From Chryseobacterium sp. JJR-5R (GTDB lineage: Bacteria > Bacteroidota > Bacteroidia > Flavobacteriales > Weeksellaceae), in assembly GCF_034047335.1 (NCBI RefSeq), contig NZ_CP139137.1, positions 2,852,001-2,916,000 on the forward strand: a stretch of DNA of 64,000 nucleotides. The letters run 5' to 3'. How positions within the stretch are numbered: position 1 is the stretch's first letter; each line of letters opens with the position of its first letter. Below, piece by piece: positions 17,635 to 26,632 of the stretch. Made by a program: the position numbers and the translations under genes. The notes beneath the pieces were generated by a model. The model saw only the letters and a list, made by a program, of their open reading frames with translations, ran no database searches and was not told the DNA's origin.

Positions 17635-17688
17635 TGTTGCCTGTTGTCCGGACGGATCCTAAAGCTTTTATTCATACAATATAAAGAA

Positions 17689-18492
17689 ATGGAAAATACA
17701 CTCTGGCAATACATACTTCGCGTACGAAATAACGTTCCCCTTGTCCACAATATTACCAATTACGTGGTGATGAATACCACAGCCAATGCATTGCTGGCCG
17801 TTGGCGCGTCCCCGATAATGGCGCATGCACAATCAGAAGTAAAAGATATGGCAGCGATGGCCGATGCCCTGGTTATTAACATCGGTACAGTGGATGAGTA
17901 CTGGGAAGAGGCTATGCTGCTTGCTGCGGAAACGGCCAACGGACTGCAGAAACCCTGGGTATTGGACCCCGTGGGCGCAGGGGCAACACCATACCGCGAT
18001 CAGGTCCTGAGCAGGCTGCTGTCTTTAGACCCTCCGGTAATCCGTGGGAATGCTTCTGAAATTATCGCCCTTGCAAAGGCCAATACAACCGTTACCAAAG
18101 GGGCCGACAGTACGGCCACGAGCAATGAAGCCGTTGAGGCGGCGCAATTTCTTGCAGACCGCCATAATGCTGTAGTCTGTATTTCAGGGGAAACCGACCT
18201 CATCATCAGCAAAAACCGGAAGATCTCTTTAAAAAACGGCCATTCTATGATGGCAAAAGTCACCGGGCTCGGCTGTACGGCATCAGCCATCATCGGTGCA
18301 TTCCTCGGTGTTACCGAAAATAAAACGGAAGCCGTAGCTGCTGCCATGAGCCTTTTGAGCATTGCAGGGGAACTGGCCGCTGAACAAAGCAACGGCCCCG
18401 GGAGTTTGCAGGTTAACATTCTTGATAAGCTGTATTCTATTACGGAAGAAGAATTTTCAGACCGTTTAAAACTCTGGCGTCATGAAGGTTAA
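17689..18492 (+). CDS. thiM: Hydroxyethylthiazole kinase
   Basis: 267 residues from the ATG at 17689; this start matches the family length, and upstream in-frame codons lie next to the riboswitch. Typical ThiM segments: NNVPLVHNITNYVVMNTTAN at the N-terminus with substrate-binding residues, VLDPVGAGATPYR, and VTGLGCTASAIIGAFL, which carries the catalytic Cys and anion hole of the ribokinase-like fold. It phosphorylates 4-methyl-5-hydroxyethylthiazole for thiamine salvage. It is the first gene under the TPP riboswitch and overlaps thiE by 11 bases. Confidence 0.96.
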   Translation: MENTLWQYILRVRNNVPLVHNITNYVVMNTTANALLAVGASPIMAHAQSEVKDMAAMADALVINIGTVDEYWEEAMLLAAETANGLQKPWVLDPVGAGATPYRDQVLSRLLSLDPPVIRGNASEIIALAKANTTVTKGADSTATSNEAVEAAQFLADRHNAVVCISGETDLIISKNRKISLKNGHSMMAKVTGLGCTASAIIGAFLGVTENKTEAVAAAMSLLSIAGELAAEQSNGPGSLQVNILDKLYSITEEEFSDRLKLWRHEG

Positions 18493-19120
18493 TTCTTCAT
18501 TCCCTTACCTCCTGTATCTGGTAATTTCAGAAAAAGACTGCCTGGGAAAAGATTTTCTGACGGTTGCAGAAAGAGCAATTATCGGAGGGGTTGATATCAT
18601 TCAGCTGCGCGAAAAAAATGATTCAACCGAAGTATTTCTCCGTAAAGCCTTAAAATTAAAAGAGGTAACGGATAAACACAATATTCCGCTGATCATTAAT
18701 GACCATGCTGAAGTAGCACGCGAAGCCGGATGTTCGGGAATCCATGTCGGAAATAATGATACAGCACCAAAAATACTGAGAGGCCAGCCTTATTTTAAAG
18801 ATAAAATGATCGGGTATTCCATTGAGTACCTCAGCCAGCTGGAAAATGAAAATACAGCCGTATCAGATTATTTAGGCATCAGCCCCATCTTCAGTACGGA
18901 TACTAAAAGAGATACCGTTACAGAGTGGGGGCTGGACGGCCTGTCGAAAATACGGTCCCTCACCCATAAGCCACTGATAGCCATCGGAAATATCAATTTT
19001 TCCAATGCAGCAGCGGTTATTAAAGCAGGAGCCGACACCTTAGCTGTAGTCTCGGCGGTCTGCGGTGCGAAAAATCCTGAGAAAGCAGCGTACGAACTTA
19101 AAAACGAAATACTGAAATGA
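18482..19120 (+). CDS. thiE: Thiamine phosphate synthase
   Basis: 212 residues, standard ThiE size. The TIM barrel shows IIQLREKN, IINDHAEVAREAGCSGIHVG with the pyrophosphate/Mg-binding Asp, YLGISPIFSTDTK and PLIAIGNINFSNA. It condenses hydroxymethylpyrimidine pyrophosphate with thiazole phosphate to give thiamine phosphate. It overlaps thiM by 11 bases and thiD by 4, so translation is coupled. Confidence 0.95.
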   Translation: MKVNSSFPYLLYLVISEKDCLGKDFLTVAERAIIGGVDIIQLREKNDSTEVFLRKALKLKEVTDKHNIPLIINDHAEVAREAGCSGIHVGNNDTAPKILRGQPYFKDKMIGYSIEYLSQLENENTAVSDYLGISPIFSTDTKRDTVTEWGLDGLSKIRSLTHKPLIAIGNINFSNAAAVIKAGADTLAVVSAVCGAKNPEKAAYELKNEILK

Positions 19121-19950
19121 AAAAATACACTTATCCTTCCGTCATGACGATTGCCGGTTTTGACGGCAGCGGCGGTGCCGGGATCCAGGCCGACATCAAG
19201 ACATTTTCGGCGCTCGGATGCTATGCCACATCGGTACTTACCGCCCTTCCGGTGCAGAATACCACAGGCGTGAGAAAGATATACCCTATTCCGGTAGAAG
19301 CGGTTTCGGATCAGATCGAAGCCGTGCTGGATGATATTTTTCCACAGGCCGTCAAAATCGGGATGGTGCATACCCCGCAGCTGGTGGAAGCCATTGTAAA
19401 CACATTGGGCAGGTATCCGAAAATGCCTGTTGTTTTCGATCCCGTGATGGTGGCTACAAGCGGCCACCGGCTCATTGAAGAGGAGACCATCGCCACCATT
19501 ACCGAAAAATTATTTCCTATTGCTGACATCATCACACCTAATATGGATGAAGCTTCCCTATTGGCCGGGATGGATGTGAACACTCTTGAAAATATGCGGG
19601 TGGCAGGAGAAAAGATCCTCACATACGGATGTAAAAATATCCTGCTGAAAGGCGGACATCAGGACTCCCCCACCGTTACTTCGTTGTTTTTTGACGAAAA
19701 CGGAAAGCAGCATGCTTTCGAAACTGAAAAACTGGCAACCGTCAATACCCATGGTTCCGGCTGTACGCTTTCGTCAGCCATTGCCGCTTACCTCGCCCGG
19801 GGCGAAACATTATACGATGCGGTGGCACTGGCCCAGCACTATGTATTTGAAGCCATCAGCAGCGGAAAAGATGTCATAACCGGAAAAGGGAACGGCCCGC
19901 TGAACCACTTTTTTAACCCACAAAAATTAATCAAACATGAACTGGTCTGA
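19117..19950 (+). CDS. thiD: Hydroxymethylpyrimidine (phosphate) kinase
   Basis: 277 residues, ribokinase fold. The diagnostic segments are AGFDGSGGAGIQADIKTFSA, VFDPVMVATSGHRLI, ITPNMDEASLLAG and NTHGSGCTLSSAIAAYLARG with the catalytic Asp-equivalent/anion-hole loop. It phosphorylates HMP and HMP-P, feeding ThiE. It overlaps thiE by 4 bases (ATGA) and tenA by 14 bases. Confidence 0.95.
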   Translation: MKKYTYPSVMTIAGFDGSGGAGIQADIKTFSALGCYATSVLTALPVQNTTGVRKIYPIPVEAVSDQIEAVLDDIFPQAVKIGMVHTPQLVEAIVNTLGRYPKMPVVFDPVMVATSGHRLIEEETIATITEKLFPIADIITPNMDEASLLAGMDVNTLENMRVAGEKILTYGCKNILLKGGHQDSPTVTSLFFDENGKQHAFETEKLATVNTHGSGCTLSSAIAAYLARGETLYDAVALAQHYVFEAISSGKDVITGKGNGPLNHFFNPQKLIKHELV

Positions 19951-20590
19951 ATCTGCCTGGAAACATATTGAAGCTACGTACCAATCTATCCTTCAAATGC
20001 CTTTTATTGAAGAACTGGCATACGGAACCCTGCCTAAAGAAAAGTTCCGTTTTTACATGGCCCAGGATTCTTTATATCTCGAGCACTTTGGGAGGGCACT
20101 GGCATTAATTGCGGCAAGGGCACAGGATATACAGGATACACTGAGCTACCTTAAGTATGCTGAAACGGCCATTATTGTTGAAAATGCGCTTCATGAATCC
20201 TATTTCAGGGATTTCGGTGTAACTGATAAAGGGATTATGCAGCCTGCCTGCCACCATTATGTCCATTTCCTTAAAAGTACCGCGGCACTGGAGGCAGTGG
20301 AAATTGCCATGGCTGCCCTCCTCCCCTGCTTCTGGATCTATAAAAAAGTGGGCGACCATATCTGCAGCCAACTTCAGTCTGATAATAACCCATACCAAAA
20401 ATGGATTGACACGTACGGAGGGGAAGACTTTGCCGATGCCGTACAGCAGGCCATCAGCATCTGTGACCGGGCTGCTTCTGAAACCACGCCCGCCATAAGG
20501 GAAAAAATGAAAGAAGCATTTATCACCTCTTCCCGTATGGAATATTCTTTCTGGGAAGGTGCTTATGATTTAAAAGAATGGACACGATAA
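19937..20590 (+). CDS. tenA: Thiaminase II / aminopyrimidine aminohydrolase
   Basis: 217 residues, usual TenA size and all-helical. The active-site residues can be placed: the Asp in MAQDSLYLEHFG, the Cys in ALLPCFWIYKKVG, and the Glu of SFWEGAYDL near the C-terminus. TenA hydrolyses aminopyrimidine thiamine-breakdown products to HMP, which ThiD uses. It ends the operon. No thiC, thiG or thiS is present here, so the operon is for salvage rather than complete synthesis. Confidence 0.94.
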   Translation: MNWSESAWKHIEATYQSILQMPFIEELAYGTLPKEKFRFYMAQDSLYLEHFGRALALIAARAQDIQDTLSYLKYAETAIIVENALHESYFRDFGVTDKGIMQPACHHYVHFLKSTAALEAVEIAMAALLPCFWIYKKVGDHICSQLQSDNNPYQKWIDTYGGEDFADAVQQAISICDRAASETTPAIREKMKEAFITSSRMEYSFWEGAYDLKEWTR

Positions 20591-20774
20591 AGCACTTTAC
20601 GAATGAAGAATAAACGATAATTCTACATTATTTGCTATAAGATTATATTACTTGGTATTATTAGTTTCATCTATTATAATCATAAACAGTTATAATCAAA
20701 CACTTGATTGATGTTTATGATTTAGAAGTAATTTTATATTCCCATAATAAGCTTTAAAAATAATCCTGCAGTTC

Positions 20775-21827
20775 ATGAAAATTCACAAGAGAATTAACGG
20801 GGTCAGAAGATCCGTAATGCGTAATCTGACTAAAAATATCGGAAAATCAAATGAAGAGGCAGGCAACGGAACAGCTAAGGCAATAAAGAAAATCTTAATC
20901 ACCCGGCCGAATCACAGGCTGGGTAATTTATTGCTGCTTACCCCACTGGTACAGGAAGTTATCGCTACATTCCCGGACAGTGAAATTGATCTTTTTGTAA
21001 AAGGCGGCGTAACGCCCGTGATCTATAAAAACTATTCCAACATCAACAAAATCATACAGCTTCCCAAAAAGCCGTTTAAGGATCTCTTCAAATATCTTAA
21101 AGGCTGGGCAGTCATCAAAACAAAAAATTACGATCTGGTGATCAATGCCAATTACGGGTCATCATCCGGAAGGCTCTCTACGCTTTTTGCCCGGTCTCAA
21201 TATAAGATGTTCGGGGATCTTGATGAGAACCTGTCCTTAAGCCATCCCGATTATCAGCATATTGCCAAAAATTCAATCTACAACCTCAGGCAGTACCTTA
21301 CCCAGATGGGCATTCCGGTACGCACCAATGAAATTCCTTCGCTGGATCTTAGACTGGATCAGGAGGAACTAAAAACCGGCAAAGAAAAATTATACGATCT
21401 GGTAAAGAACGATAAAAAAACAATCTGCCTTTTTACCAATGCTACCGGAGACAAATGTTATTCGGAAGACTGGTGGACCGGATTCTACGGAAAACTGGCG
21501 CAGGCCTTCCCGGATTACAATATCATTGAACTCCTGCCTGTGGAAAACATATCGAAACTCAATTTCAGCATCCCTTCCTTCTACAGCACCGATGTCCGGG
21601 AGATGGGCGCATTTATTGCCGCCTCGGCGGTCTTTATTGCTGCAGACAACGGCGTCATGCACCTGGCAAGTGCTTCGGGAACTCCTACCATCGGACTGTT
21701 CTCAGTCACTAACGAAAAAGAATACACCCCGTACAGTAAGAAAAGCTTTTCCGTCAACACGAATGCCATTGACCATGACGGGATCACAGACCTGATCCGT
21801 AAAAGCCTGAATAATCCCGAATCTTAA
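20775..21827 (+). CDS. Glycosyltransferase family 9 (heptosyltransferase-like)
   Basis: 350 residues. The GT9 pattern is clear: ILITRPNHRLGNLLLLTPLV at the N-terminal domain, and IAADNGVMHLASASGTPTIG with the conserved nucleotide-sugar-binding GxxHLA region. The family adds heptose or another sugar to the lipopolysaccharide inner core on the cytoplasmic face of the inner membrane. A second Met at residue 15 is a possible alternative start. The lipopolysaccharide kinase-like gene follows 11 bases later. Confidence 0.88.
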   Translation: MKIHKRINGVRRSVMRNLTKNIGKSNEEAGNGTAKAIKKILITRPNHRLGNLLLLTPLVQEVIATFPDSEIDLFVKGGVTPVIYKNYSNINKIIQLPKKPFKDLFKYLKGWAVIKTKNYDLVINANYGSSSGRLSTLFARSQYKMFGDLDENLSLSHPDYQHIAKNSIYNLRQYLTQMGIPVRTNEIPSLDLRLDQEELKTGKEKLYDLVKNDKKTICLFTNATGDKCYSEDWWTGFYGKLAQAFPDYNIIELLPVENISKLNFSIPSFYSTDVREMGAFIAASAVFIAADNGVMHLASASGTPTIGLFSVTNEKEYTPYSKKSFSVNTNAIDHDGITDLIRKSLNNPES

Positions 21828-21838
21828 ATAAAAGCGTT

Positions 21839-22600
21839 ATGAAAGTGATTTTTGCCGAAGATGTACCGCAATACAAAGAAGACATCACCGCTATTTTACA
21901 CCGTTTTAAAAGCGAAGGGACCTTAATAGGAAACGGGAACCGGAATGTGATTAAATTCTTTGATCTTAAAGGCTTTACATTAAACTTCAAGTCCTTCAAG
22001 CAGCATAATATCATCAACCGCCATGTTTATAAATTCTACCGGAAATCCAAGGCCAGACGGTCTTTTGAATATGCGCAGATGCTGATCAGCAAAAATTTCC
22101 GCACCCCGAAACCTGTGGCGTATGTTGAAAACCATGATTTTATCGGCCTTACGTCCAGTTATTACATCAGTGAGCAGCTTAAAGACTCATTCCCTTTATC
22201 GGACGTTCTGGGAGACCCCTCTTTTCCTGACCGGGAAAGAATCCTTAAAGAGTATGTATCTTTAATTTATAAACTGCATAATGAAGGAATTGAATTTATT
22301 GACAATTCCCCCGGCAATTTTTTAATAAAAAAGGAAAACGGCGGTTATGAGATCTACCTAGTAGACTTGAACCGGATGAATTTTTATGAGCATATTGAAA
22401 AAGACAAACGCCTTAAAAATTTTGCAAGGCTGACGAATGACCAGGAAACCATCAAAATTATTGCTGCAGAATATGCCTTTCTGTCGGGTATTTCGCCGGA
22501 ATACTGTCTGAACACAATCCTGCAGGCCATAAACAGGATGTTGTTAAAACGGAAGATCAAAAAGGTGTTAAAACTCTACAAGCGCATTATAAAAATTTAA
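21839..22600 (+). CDS. Lipopolysaccharide (Kdo/WaaP-type) kinase family protein
   Basis: 253 residues with a eukaryotic-like kinase fold of the InaA/WaaP/KdkA type. The catalytic loop is LHNEGIEFIDNSPGNFLI, with Asp and Asn in the positions of HxDxxxxN, and the metal-binding motif is VDLNRMNF. Lys-rich helices bracket it. It probably phosphorylates a Kdo or heptose of lipid A-core, working with the preceding GT9 glycosyltransferase, with which it forms an operon. It ends at a strong terminator. Confidence 0.82.
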   Translation: MKVIFAEDVPQYKEDITAILHRFKSEGTLIGNGNRNVIKFFDLKGFTLNFKSFKQHNIINRHVYKFYRKSKARRSFEYAQMLISKNFRTPKPVAYVENHDFIGLTSSYYISEQLKDSFPLSDVLGDPSFPDRERILKEYVSLIYKLHNEGIEFIDNSPGNFLIKKENGGYEIYLVDLNRMNFYEHIEKDKRLKNFARLTNDQETIKIIAAEYAFLSGISPEYCLNTILQAINRMLLKRKIKKVLKLYKRIIKI

Positions 22601-22635
22601 TCCCGAGTCTTCATATTTCAAGATAGTACAGCTAC

Positions 22636-22670
22636 AATCCCTTCCGGAAATCTTGAAGGGATTTTGCTTT
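22636..22670 (+). terminator. Rho-independent terminator of the GT9-kinase operon
   Basis: AATCCCTTC (22636-22644) pairs with GAAGGGATT (22655-22663) around a 10-base loop and is followed by TTGCTTT. Confidence 0.85.
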
Positions 22671-22907
22671 GATTTATCACCATTCAATATAAAAATCTGA
22701 ATCCTTTATTTCACTTGCTTAAATTCTGCGTACACCCAATAATGTCAGGATATTATAATACGGCTTAAAGTTTAAAAAAAAGATGACGGCAAAAACAGAC
22801 CCTGCCAAAACTCCTGAAATGATGGCTGTATCAGCTTTCCTTATCATAGAGATTATAGAATGTCACAATTATTGCAGATAGTAGTTTTAACCAAATACCA
22901 TACGAAT

Positions 22908-23129
22908 ATGCAGTTTATTGATTTCAAAAAAGAACATTTTACCCGTAATGAAGAAACAGGCGGTTACTTTATCGAAATTCCTAAAGACGAAGTGGACTTC
23001 GGAGATATTACAGTAAAGGAAAAAAAGGAAGACGGGACCTATGCCGGAGCACACTGTGAACTTATTGATGAGACCACCAGGATTACGATCAAAATGGAAA
23101 CGCCCGTTGATATCAGGGTCAGCTTTTAA
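22908..23129 (+). CDS. Small hypothetical protein
   Basis: 73 residues from the ATG at 22908, beginning MQFIDFKKEHFTRNEETGG. An earlier in-frame ATG at 22860 would add 16 residues of non-conserved look. The protein is acidic/basic mixed, without membrane or signal segments, and probably mostly beta (GGYFIEIPKDEVDFGDITV, then TRITIKMETPVDIRVSF). I do not recognise a family. Coding status is supported by the well-formed terminator directly after the stop. Confidence 0.6.
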   Translation: MQFIDFKKEHFTRNEETGGYFIEIPKDEVDFGDITVKEKKEDGTYAGAHCELIDETTRITIKMETPVDIRVSF

Positions 23130-23137
23130 AAAACAAG

Positions 23138-23170
23138 CTCCGGAGTCTGCAACTTCGGAGTTTTTGTTTT
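23138..23170 (+). terminator. Rho-independent terminator
   Basis: A 9-bp stem CTCCGGAGT (23138-23146) / ACTTCGGAG (23152-23160), with one G-T wobble and a 5-base loop, is followed by TTTTTGTTTT. Confidence 0.88.
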
Positions 23171-23193
23171 CAACGCATGTATTTTAGCATTAT

Positions 23194-23418
23194 CAAAAGG
23201 GCTGGACATTTCAGCAAGTCTGATACTATGCCCGTTTAACCCCTGTATATCACCGGCTAATCCTGTATCGGACATATCTGTCACCAGGTCATTCGTCCAT
23301 TATTATTTGTCAAGCCCGGCTGTTCCCCCATTTCGCCAAGCATTCATAATATCTCTGTAAGCCGAAGTTTGGCCAAACGGCGTACCGGCTGTCAATCCAT
23401 AACTTCCGCCACCACCGA
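23194..23418 (-). pseudogene. Headless RHS C-terminal linker remnant (repeat copy A)
   Basis: This stretch is nearly identical to the RHS linker at about 27060-27296, including the segment encoding SGHSIRLAEMSSPF, but with small indels (a base lost near 23283, one gained near 23316) that break the frame. There is no RHS core before it and no toxin tip after it: the plus-strand left end runs straight into the terminator region. It lies immediately after the immunity gene at 23431, as expected if a former cassette lost its tip by recombination. Confidence 0.8.
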
Positions 23419-23430
23419 CAAATGCTTTAG

Positions 23431-23964
23431 CTATTTAAATTTCTTCCAATAAGAAACTATTGATTCCATAATATCATTTGCGTTACTTGACAAAGCACTC
23501 GTATTTATTACGAAAGGGGTATCATACTTTTTAGTTCTTGATTCGAAAAAATATTTTTGAATACCTTTCTCTTGACTTTTATAGTGCTCAATATTTTTTA
23601 TATAAATAATAATATGTTGAATACTATTAATTTCGATTATTTCGATTTTAATTATATCATTCCAATTAATTAATTTATTAGAATATTGAATTATTCCTAT
23701 AAACAATCCATTCTTGTTTATTCTTATAAAAAATTCCTTATTAAAAATACTTTTAACAATAATATATAAAAGTACAGAACAGCCTAAAAACCCTAGTATT
23801 CCTACAAAGAATACTATCACATTTGGCATAAGAGTATATAAATATTTTGATGGGCTCAACACAAATAATGTACTAAAATAAAGTGTAGAGAATAATATTG
23901 CTAATAGCAATATGATAATAAATAAATATTTAAGTTTATTTTTTTTAAAGATAATATCTGACAT
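23431..23964 (-). CDS. Putative immunity protein of orphan RHS cassette 1 (membrane protein)
   Basis: 177 residues. Two N-terminal hydrophobic helices (YLFIIILLLAILFSTLYF and VIVFFVGILGFLGCSVLLYI) are followed by a soluble domain with alternating hydrophobic strands (FIRINKNGLFIGIIQY, NWNDIIKIEII), resembling STM3941-like PH-fold proteins. It starts 10 bases after the stop of the orphan tip at 23975, the toxin-then-immunity order. The coding sequence is much more AT-rich than the housekeeping genes. Role as immunity is inferred from position and membrane topology. Confidence 0.65.
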   Translation of the reverse strand: MSDIIFKKNKLKYLFIIILLLAILFSTLYFSTLFVLSPSKYLYTLMPNVIVFFVGILGFLGCSVLLYIIVKSIFNKEFFIRINKNGLFIGIIQYSNKLINWNDIIKIEIIEINSIQHIIIYIKNIEHYKSQEKGIQKYFFESRTKKYDTPFVINTSALSSNANDIMESIVSYWKKFK

Positions 23965-23974
23965 AATTTTTAAT

Positions 23975-24887
23975 TTATTTATAAGAATTTTCTACCAGCC
24001 CCCCAACATAATCACTAGCAAAGTAACCTGCTACACCACCAACGACAAATCCTATAACAGTTCCAACACCAGGTGCAACAGAACCCCCAGCTGCACCAGC
24101 CAATGCACCAGTTAGCCAAGTTGCGCCAGCACCAACTGCTCCACTTACAACAATACCTGTAGTCACTTTTGCGGTAGCAACTGCTGTGTTTTTTCCAAAT
24201 CTTCCTTTGTCTTCATAGAGGCATTGGCCAATTTCTACAGCGCTAAGACCATAGCCAATATATCCCGCTCTTTTAGCATATTTACCGAACATTGTAGTAG
24301 TTCTTAAATAATTAGCACTTGAACCTCTCAGAGGACTAGCAAAAGTATTTACAAGCCTTCTTCTTCCTAAATTATCAACCCAATAACCACTATTATATAG
24401 TGTCGTGCGTTGATCAGCAATAGTTTTATACATAGTTCCAATTGTTCCAGATCCATAATCTGCCCAATTTTTATAAGCATCCCAAGGTGTATCATTACTA
24501 TTCCCAACTTTCAAGCTATGAGAAGTCATACCTCCCATCGATCCATCGTCAAGCATCCCGTTGGCATTGGCATTGTCTAAGGTATTCCAATTCAAATACC
24601 CATTAACGTTAGTAATACTTGAGGTTTTTCCGGACATTAAAGCCTTGTAAGCTGCTGTTCTCCCAAATGGTATGCCGGCAGAAATACCGCCGCCGCCGCC
24701 GCCCATATCAGCGATAATAGGAGATAACTGGTCGTTCAATCCTAAAAATGTCAGAATACTGGCCCTGTCTCCTTGTCCTCCGTTTGCATAATATGTAAAC
24801 ATACCAATTAGCAGCGATAACATCTGCTAACAGAGCAATACGGTTCCACCTCCCCAGATAAAGCATGTATATCCTGGCCCGAAATTA
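23975..24887 (-). pseudogene. Orphan RHS toxin-tip cassette 1 (displaced C-terminus)
   Basis: An open frame of 282 codons ends at 23975; its 5' part (24695-24805) is nearly identical to the main RHS linker (GMFTYYA..GGxGDRASILTF, LNDQLSPIIADMGGGGGG). Farther upstream (24838-24887) a degenerate copy of the core end FGARMYMPDLGRW is visible with frame disruptions, so the RHS core is missing and the cassette has no proper start. After IPFGRTAAYKALM the sequence becomes unique. Its end is rich in Gly/Ala/Val (VTTGIVVSGAVGAGATWLTG, then GTVIGFVVGGVAGYF), a glycine-zipper pattern seen in membrane-inserting toxins. It could be silent or expressed only after recombination with the main gene. Confidence 0.75.
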
Positions 24888-24898
24888 TATCTTTATTA

Positions 24899-25324
24899 TC
24901 AGTACATCTTAAATATATTTTTATGTAAATAATATGCAGAACCTAAAAAATTAACAAAAATAATGATAACTATTATCCAAACTATAATGGTACCTTTTCT
25001 ATTTTTCTCTGTAGAGAATCGATCAAATTCTTTATTATATTCCTTCCATATATCAGTATGGATAAATGCAAAATAATTGAGAATAAAAAGTAATATCAAA
25101 GGAATAAGTATTATAGGATAAGTGACTTCAATATCAAGTTTAATATTATTTATAATAGAATAATAAGTTAATATTGAAGCAAGAAGTAATATTTCTAATG
25201 CTCCTAATGCAAGACCTGCTTTAAAATCACTCCAAAATTCACCACCGACCTTTTCAGAAGTATATATTATTGATTTGTAAATCTTATAAAAAAGATAATA
25301 ATATGCTCTTTTTATTTTTTTCAT
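24899..25324 (-). CDS. Putative immunity protein of orphan RHS cassette 2 (membrane protein)
   Basis: 141 residues with three hydrophobic segments: ALGALEILLLASILTYYSII, YPIILIPLILLFILNYFAFI and TIIVWIIVIIIFVNFLGSAY. A basic N-terminus rich in Tyr (RAYYYLFYKIYKS) precedes them, and a charged loop (IWKEYNKEFDRFSTEKNRK) separates helices 2 and 3. The same architecture is found in the main cassette's immunity protein at 26188, suggesting one family. It begins 3 bases after the reconstructed stop of orphan tip 2 (25328). Immunity role is inferred from context. Confidence 0.65.
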   Translation of the reverse strand: MKKIKRAYYYLFYKIYKSIIYTSEKVGGEFWSDFKAGLALGALEILLLASILTYYSIINNIKLDIEVTYPIILIPLILLFILNYFAFIHTDIWKEYNKEFDRFSTEKNRKGTIIVWIIVIIIFVNFLGSAYYLHKNIFKMY

Positions 25325-25327
25325 AAC

Positions 25328-25960
25328 TTATTTTGGTTCATGAGCTCCCATTATGTGAAATCTATAAGGACCTGCCTGATTAAATCCTTCATCTAGCATT
25401 CTTTGATCTGTATTAGCATCATTAAAAAGCCAGACCAGCCATCACCTCCGGGACTGCTGTAAAAATTATCTACTCCGAAATAAACGGTCCCTACAGATGC
25501 TCCAATGGGACCAACCCAATTACCCGCCGCTCCCATACCTGTATTCAAGACAAATTTTCCTGGTGAAATTTTTCCTTTTATTACAGCTAATGCATCAAAT
25601 GCAAATCCTAAGTAGAAAGAACTTGTTCCAGCTATTTTTGCACCTTTTGCGAGTTTAGAAATTGGTCGAGTTGCATCAGTCATTGCCATTCTACCAAACT
25701 GGCTAAGATTTCTGCCTGTTAAAGTATAATTTCCTGCTAACCCTCTTCTGACACCTTGCGAATACAAATGTTGAGACTGTACCGATCCTGAAAACCACTT
25801 AAAACGCCTGCTGTCCCAAAAAACCAGTTACCTTGCCCGGCAAGTCCATACCAGCTACCAAAGGGGCTGGACATTTCAGCAAGTCTGATACTATGCCCGC
25901 TTAACCCCTGTATATCACCGGCTACTCCTGTAGCGGACATATCTGTCCACCAATATATTC
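25328..25960 (-). pseudogene. Orphan RHS toxin-tip cassette 2, two frameshifts
   Basis: The 5' part copies the main RHS linker (GVAGDIQGLSGHSIRLAEM, SSPFG), then diverges right after SPFG into GSWYGLAGQGNWFFG. One frameshift lies in a run of A (T on the coding strand) near 25791-25795: the first frame stops at 25737, and the second continues through VRRGLAGNYTLTGRNLSQFG. A second frameshift near 25430 hides the true end, which in the restored frame reads LFNDANTDQRMLDEGFN and GPYRFHIMGAHEPK before TAA at 25328. The tip contains GMGAAGNWVGPIGASVGTVY, similar to the end of the main tip. It is a decayed or deliberately silent cassette. Confidence 0.78.
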
Positions 25961-26187
25961 GCCCATTATTATTTTTTAATTATCTACTCTTGTTTTACAT
26001 TAATTTGATCTTAATTTTTACTGATTATCAGTAAAGTAATTATAGAAAGTAGTGTCATCACTAACTCTGATACATGACCAAATAGAGTATTGAAGTTCAA
26101 TACCTTAATTTTCCATTGTCTATACTAGAGAAGAAGTATAAAGTTTTGCCTCAAAAGGGTAACAACTCCATTATTAATGTCATAACA

Positions 26188-26631
26188 TTAATTAACCTTC
26201 AGATTCTCTTTTCTATCTTCAATATGTTCTTTCTGCATTTCTCTCTGTTTAAAAATTCTTTTCCTACTCATATTACCTGTATAGATAACAAGAGAAAGCG
26301 TAAATAACACTATCATAAAAAAATACACATAATATTTTTTATGATAGTCTTTAAATGAATCAAAATTTTCAAATTCTTTGCTATAAACATATCTTCCCAC
26401 AAAACCACCTATTATAATGAATAAAAATAAATAGAATATATAAGGCGTATGAACAATAATACTATCACTGTATGAGATACATAAAAATACATACCCAAAA
26501 TACATTATCATTCCAAAAATTAATGTAAATATCAAAAAAGTTGTAAACTTAGCAAGGGCATTATTACCATTATCTACTTTATAAAAATGTAAATAAATAT
26601 GATAAAAAAGTAATTTTATAAATCTAATCAT
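26188..26631 (-). CDS. Putative immunity protein of the main RHS toxin (membrane protein)
   Basis: 147 residues from the ATG at 26631, one base after the RHS stop codon; an upstream in-frame ATG at 26688 would overlap the toxin. Three hydrophobic helices: FTTFLIFTLIFGMIMYFGYV, PYIFYLFLFIIIGGFVGRYV and YVYFFMIVLFTLSLVIYTG, with the charged loop YSKEFENFDSFKDYHKK between the last two. This topology and loop resemble the protein at 24899. It ends in a basic/acidic tail. Immediate placement after a polymorphic toxin and the membrane location suggest protection against a membrane-active tip. Confidence 0.65.
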   Translation of the reverse strand: MIRFIKLLFYHIYLHFYKVDNGNNALAKFTTFLIFTLIFGMIMYFGYVFLCISYSDSIIVHTPYIFYLFLFIIIGGFVGRYVYSKEFENFDSFKDYHKKYYVYFFMIVLFTLSLVIYTGNMSRKRIFKQREMQKEHIEDRKENLKVN

Positions 26632-26632
26632 C

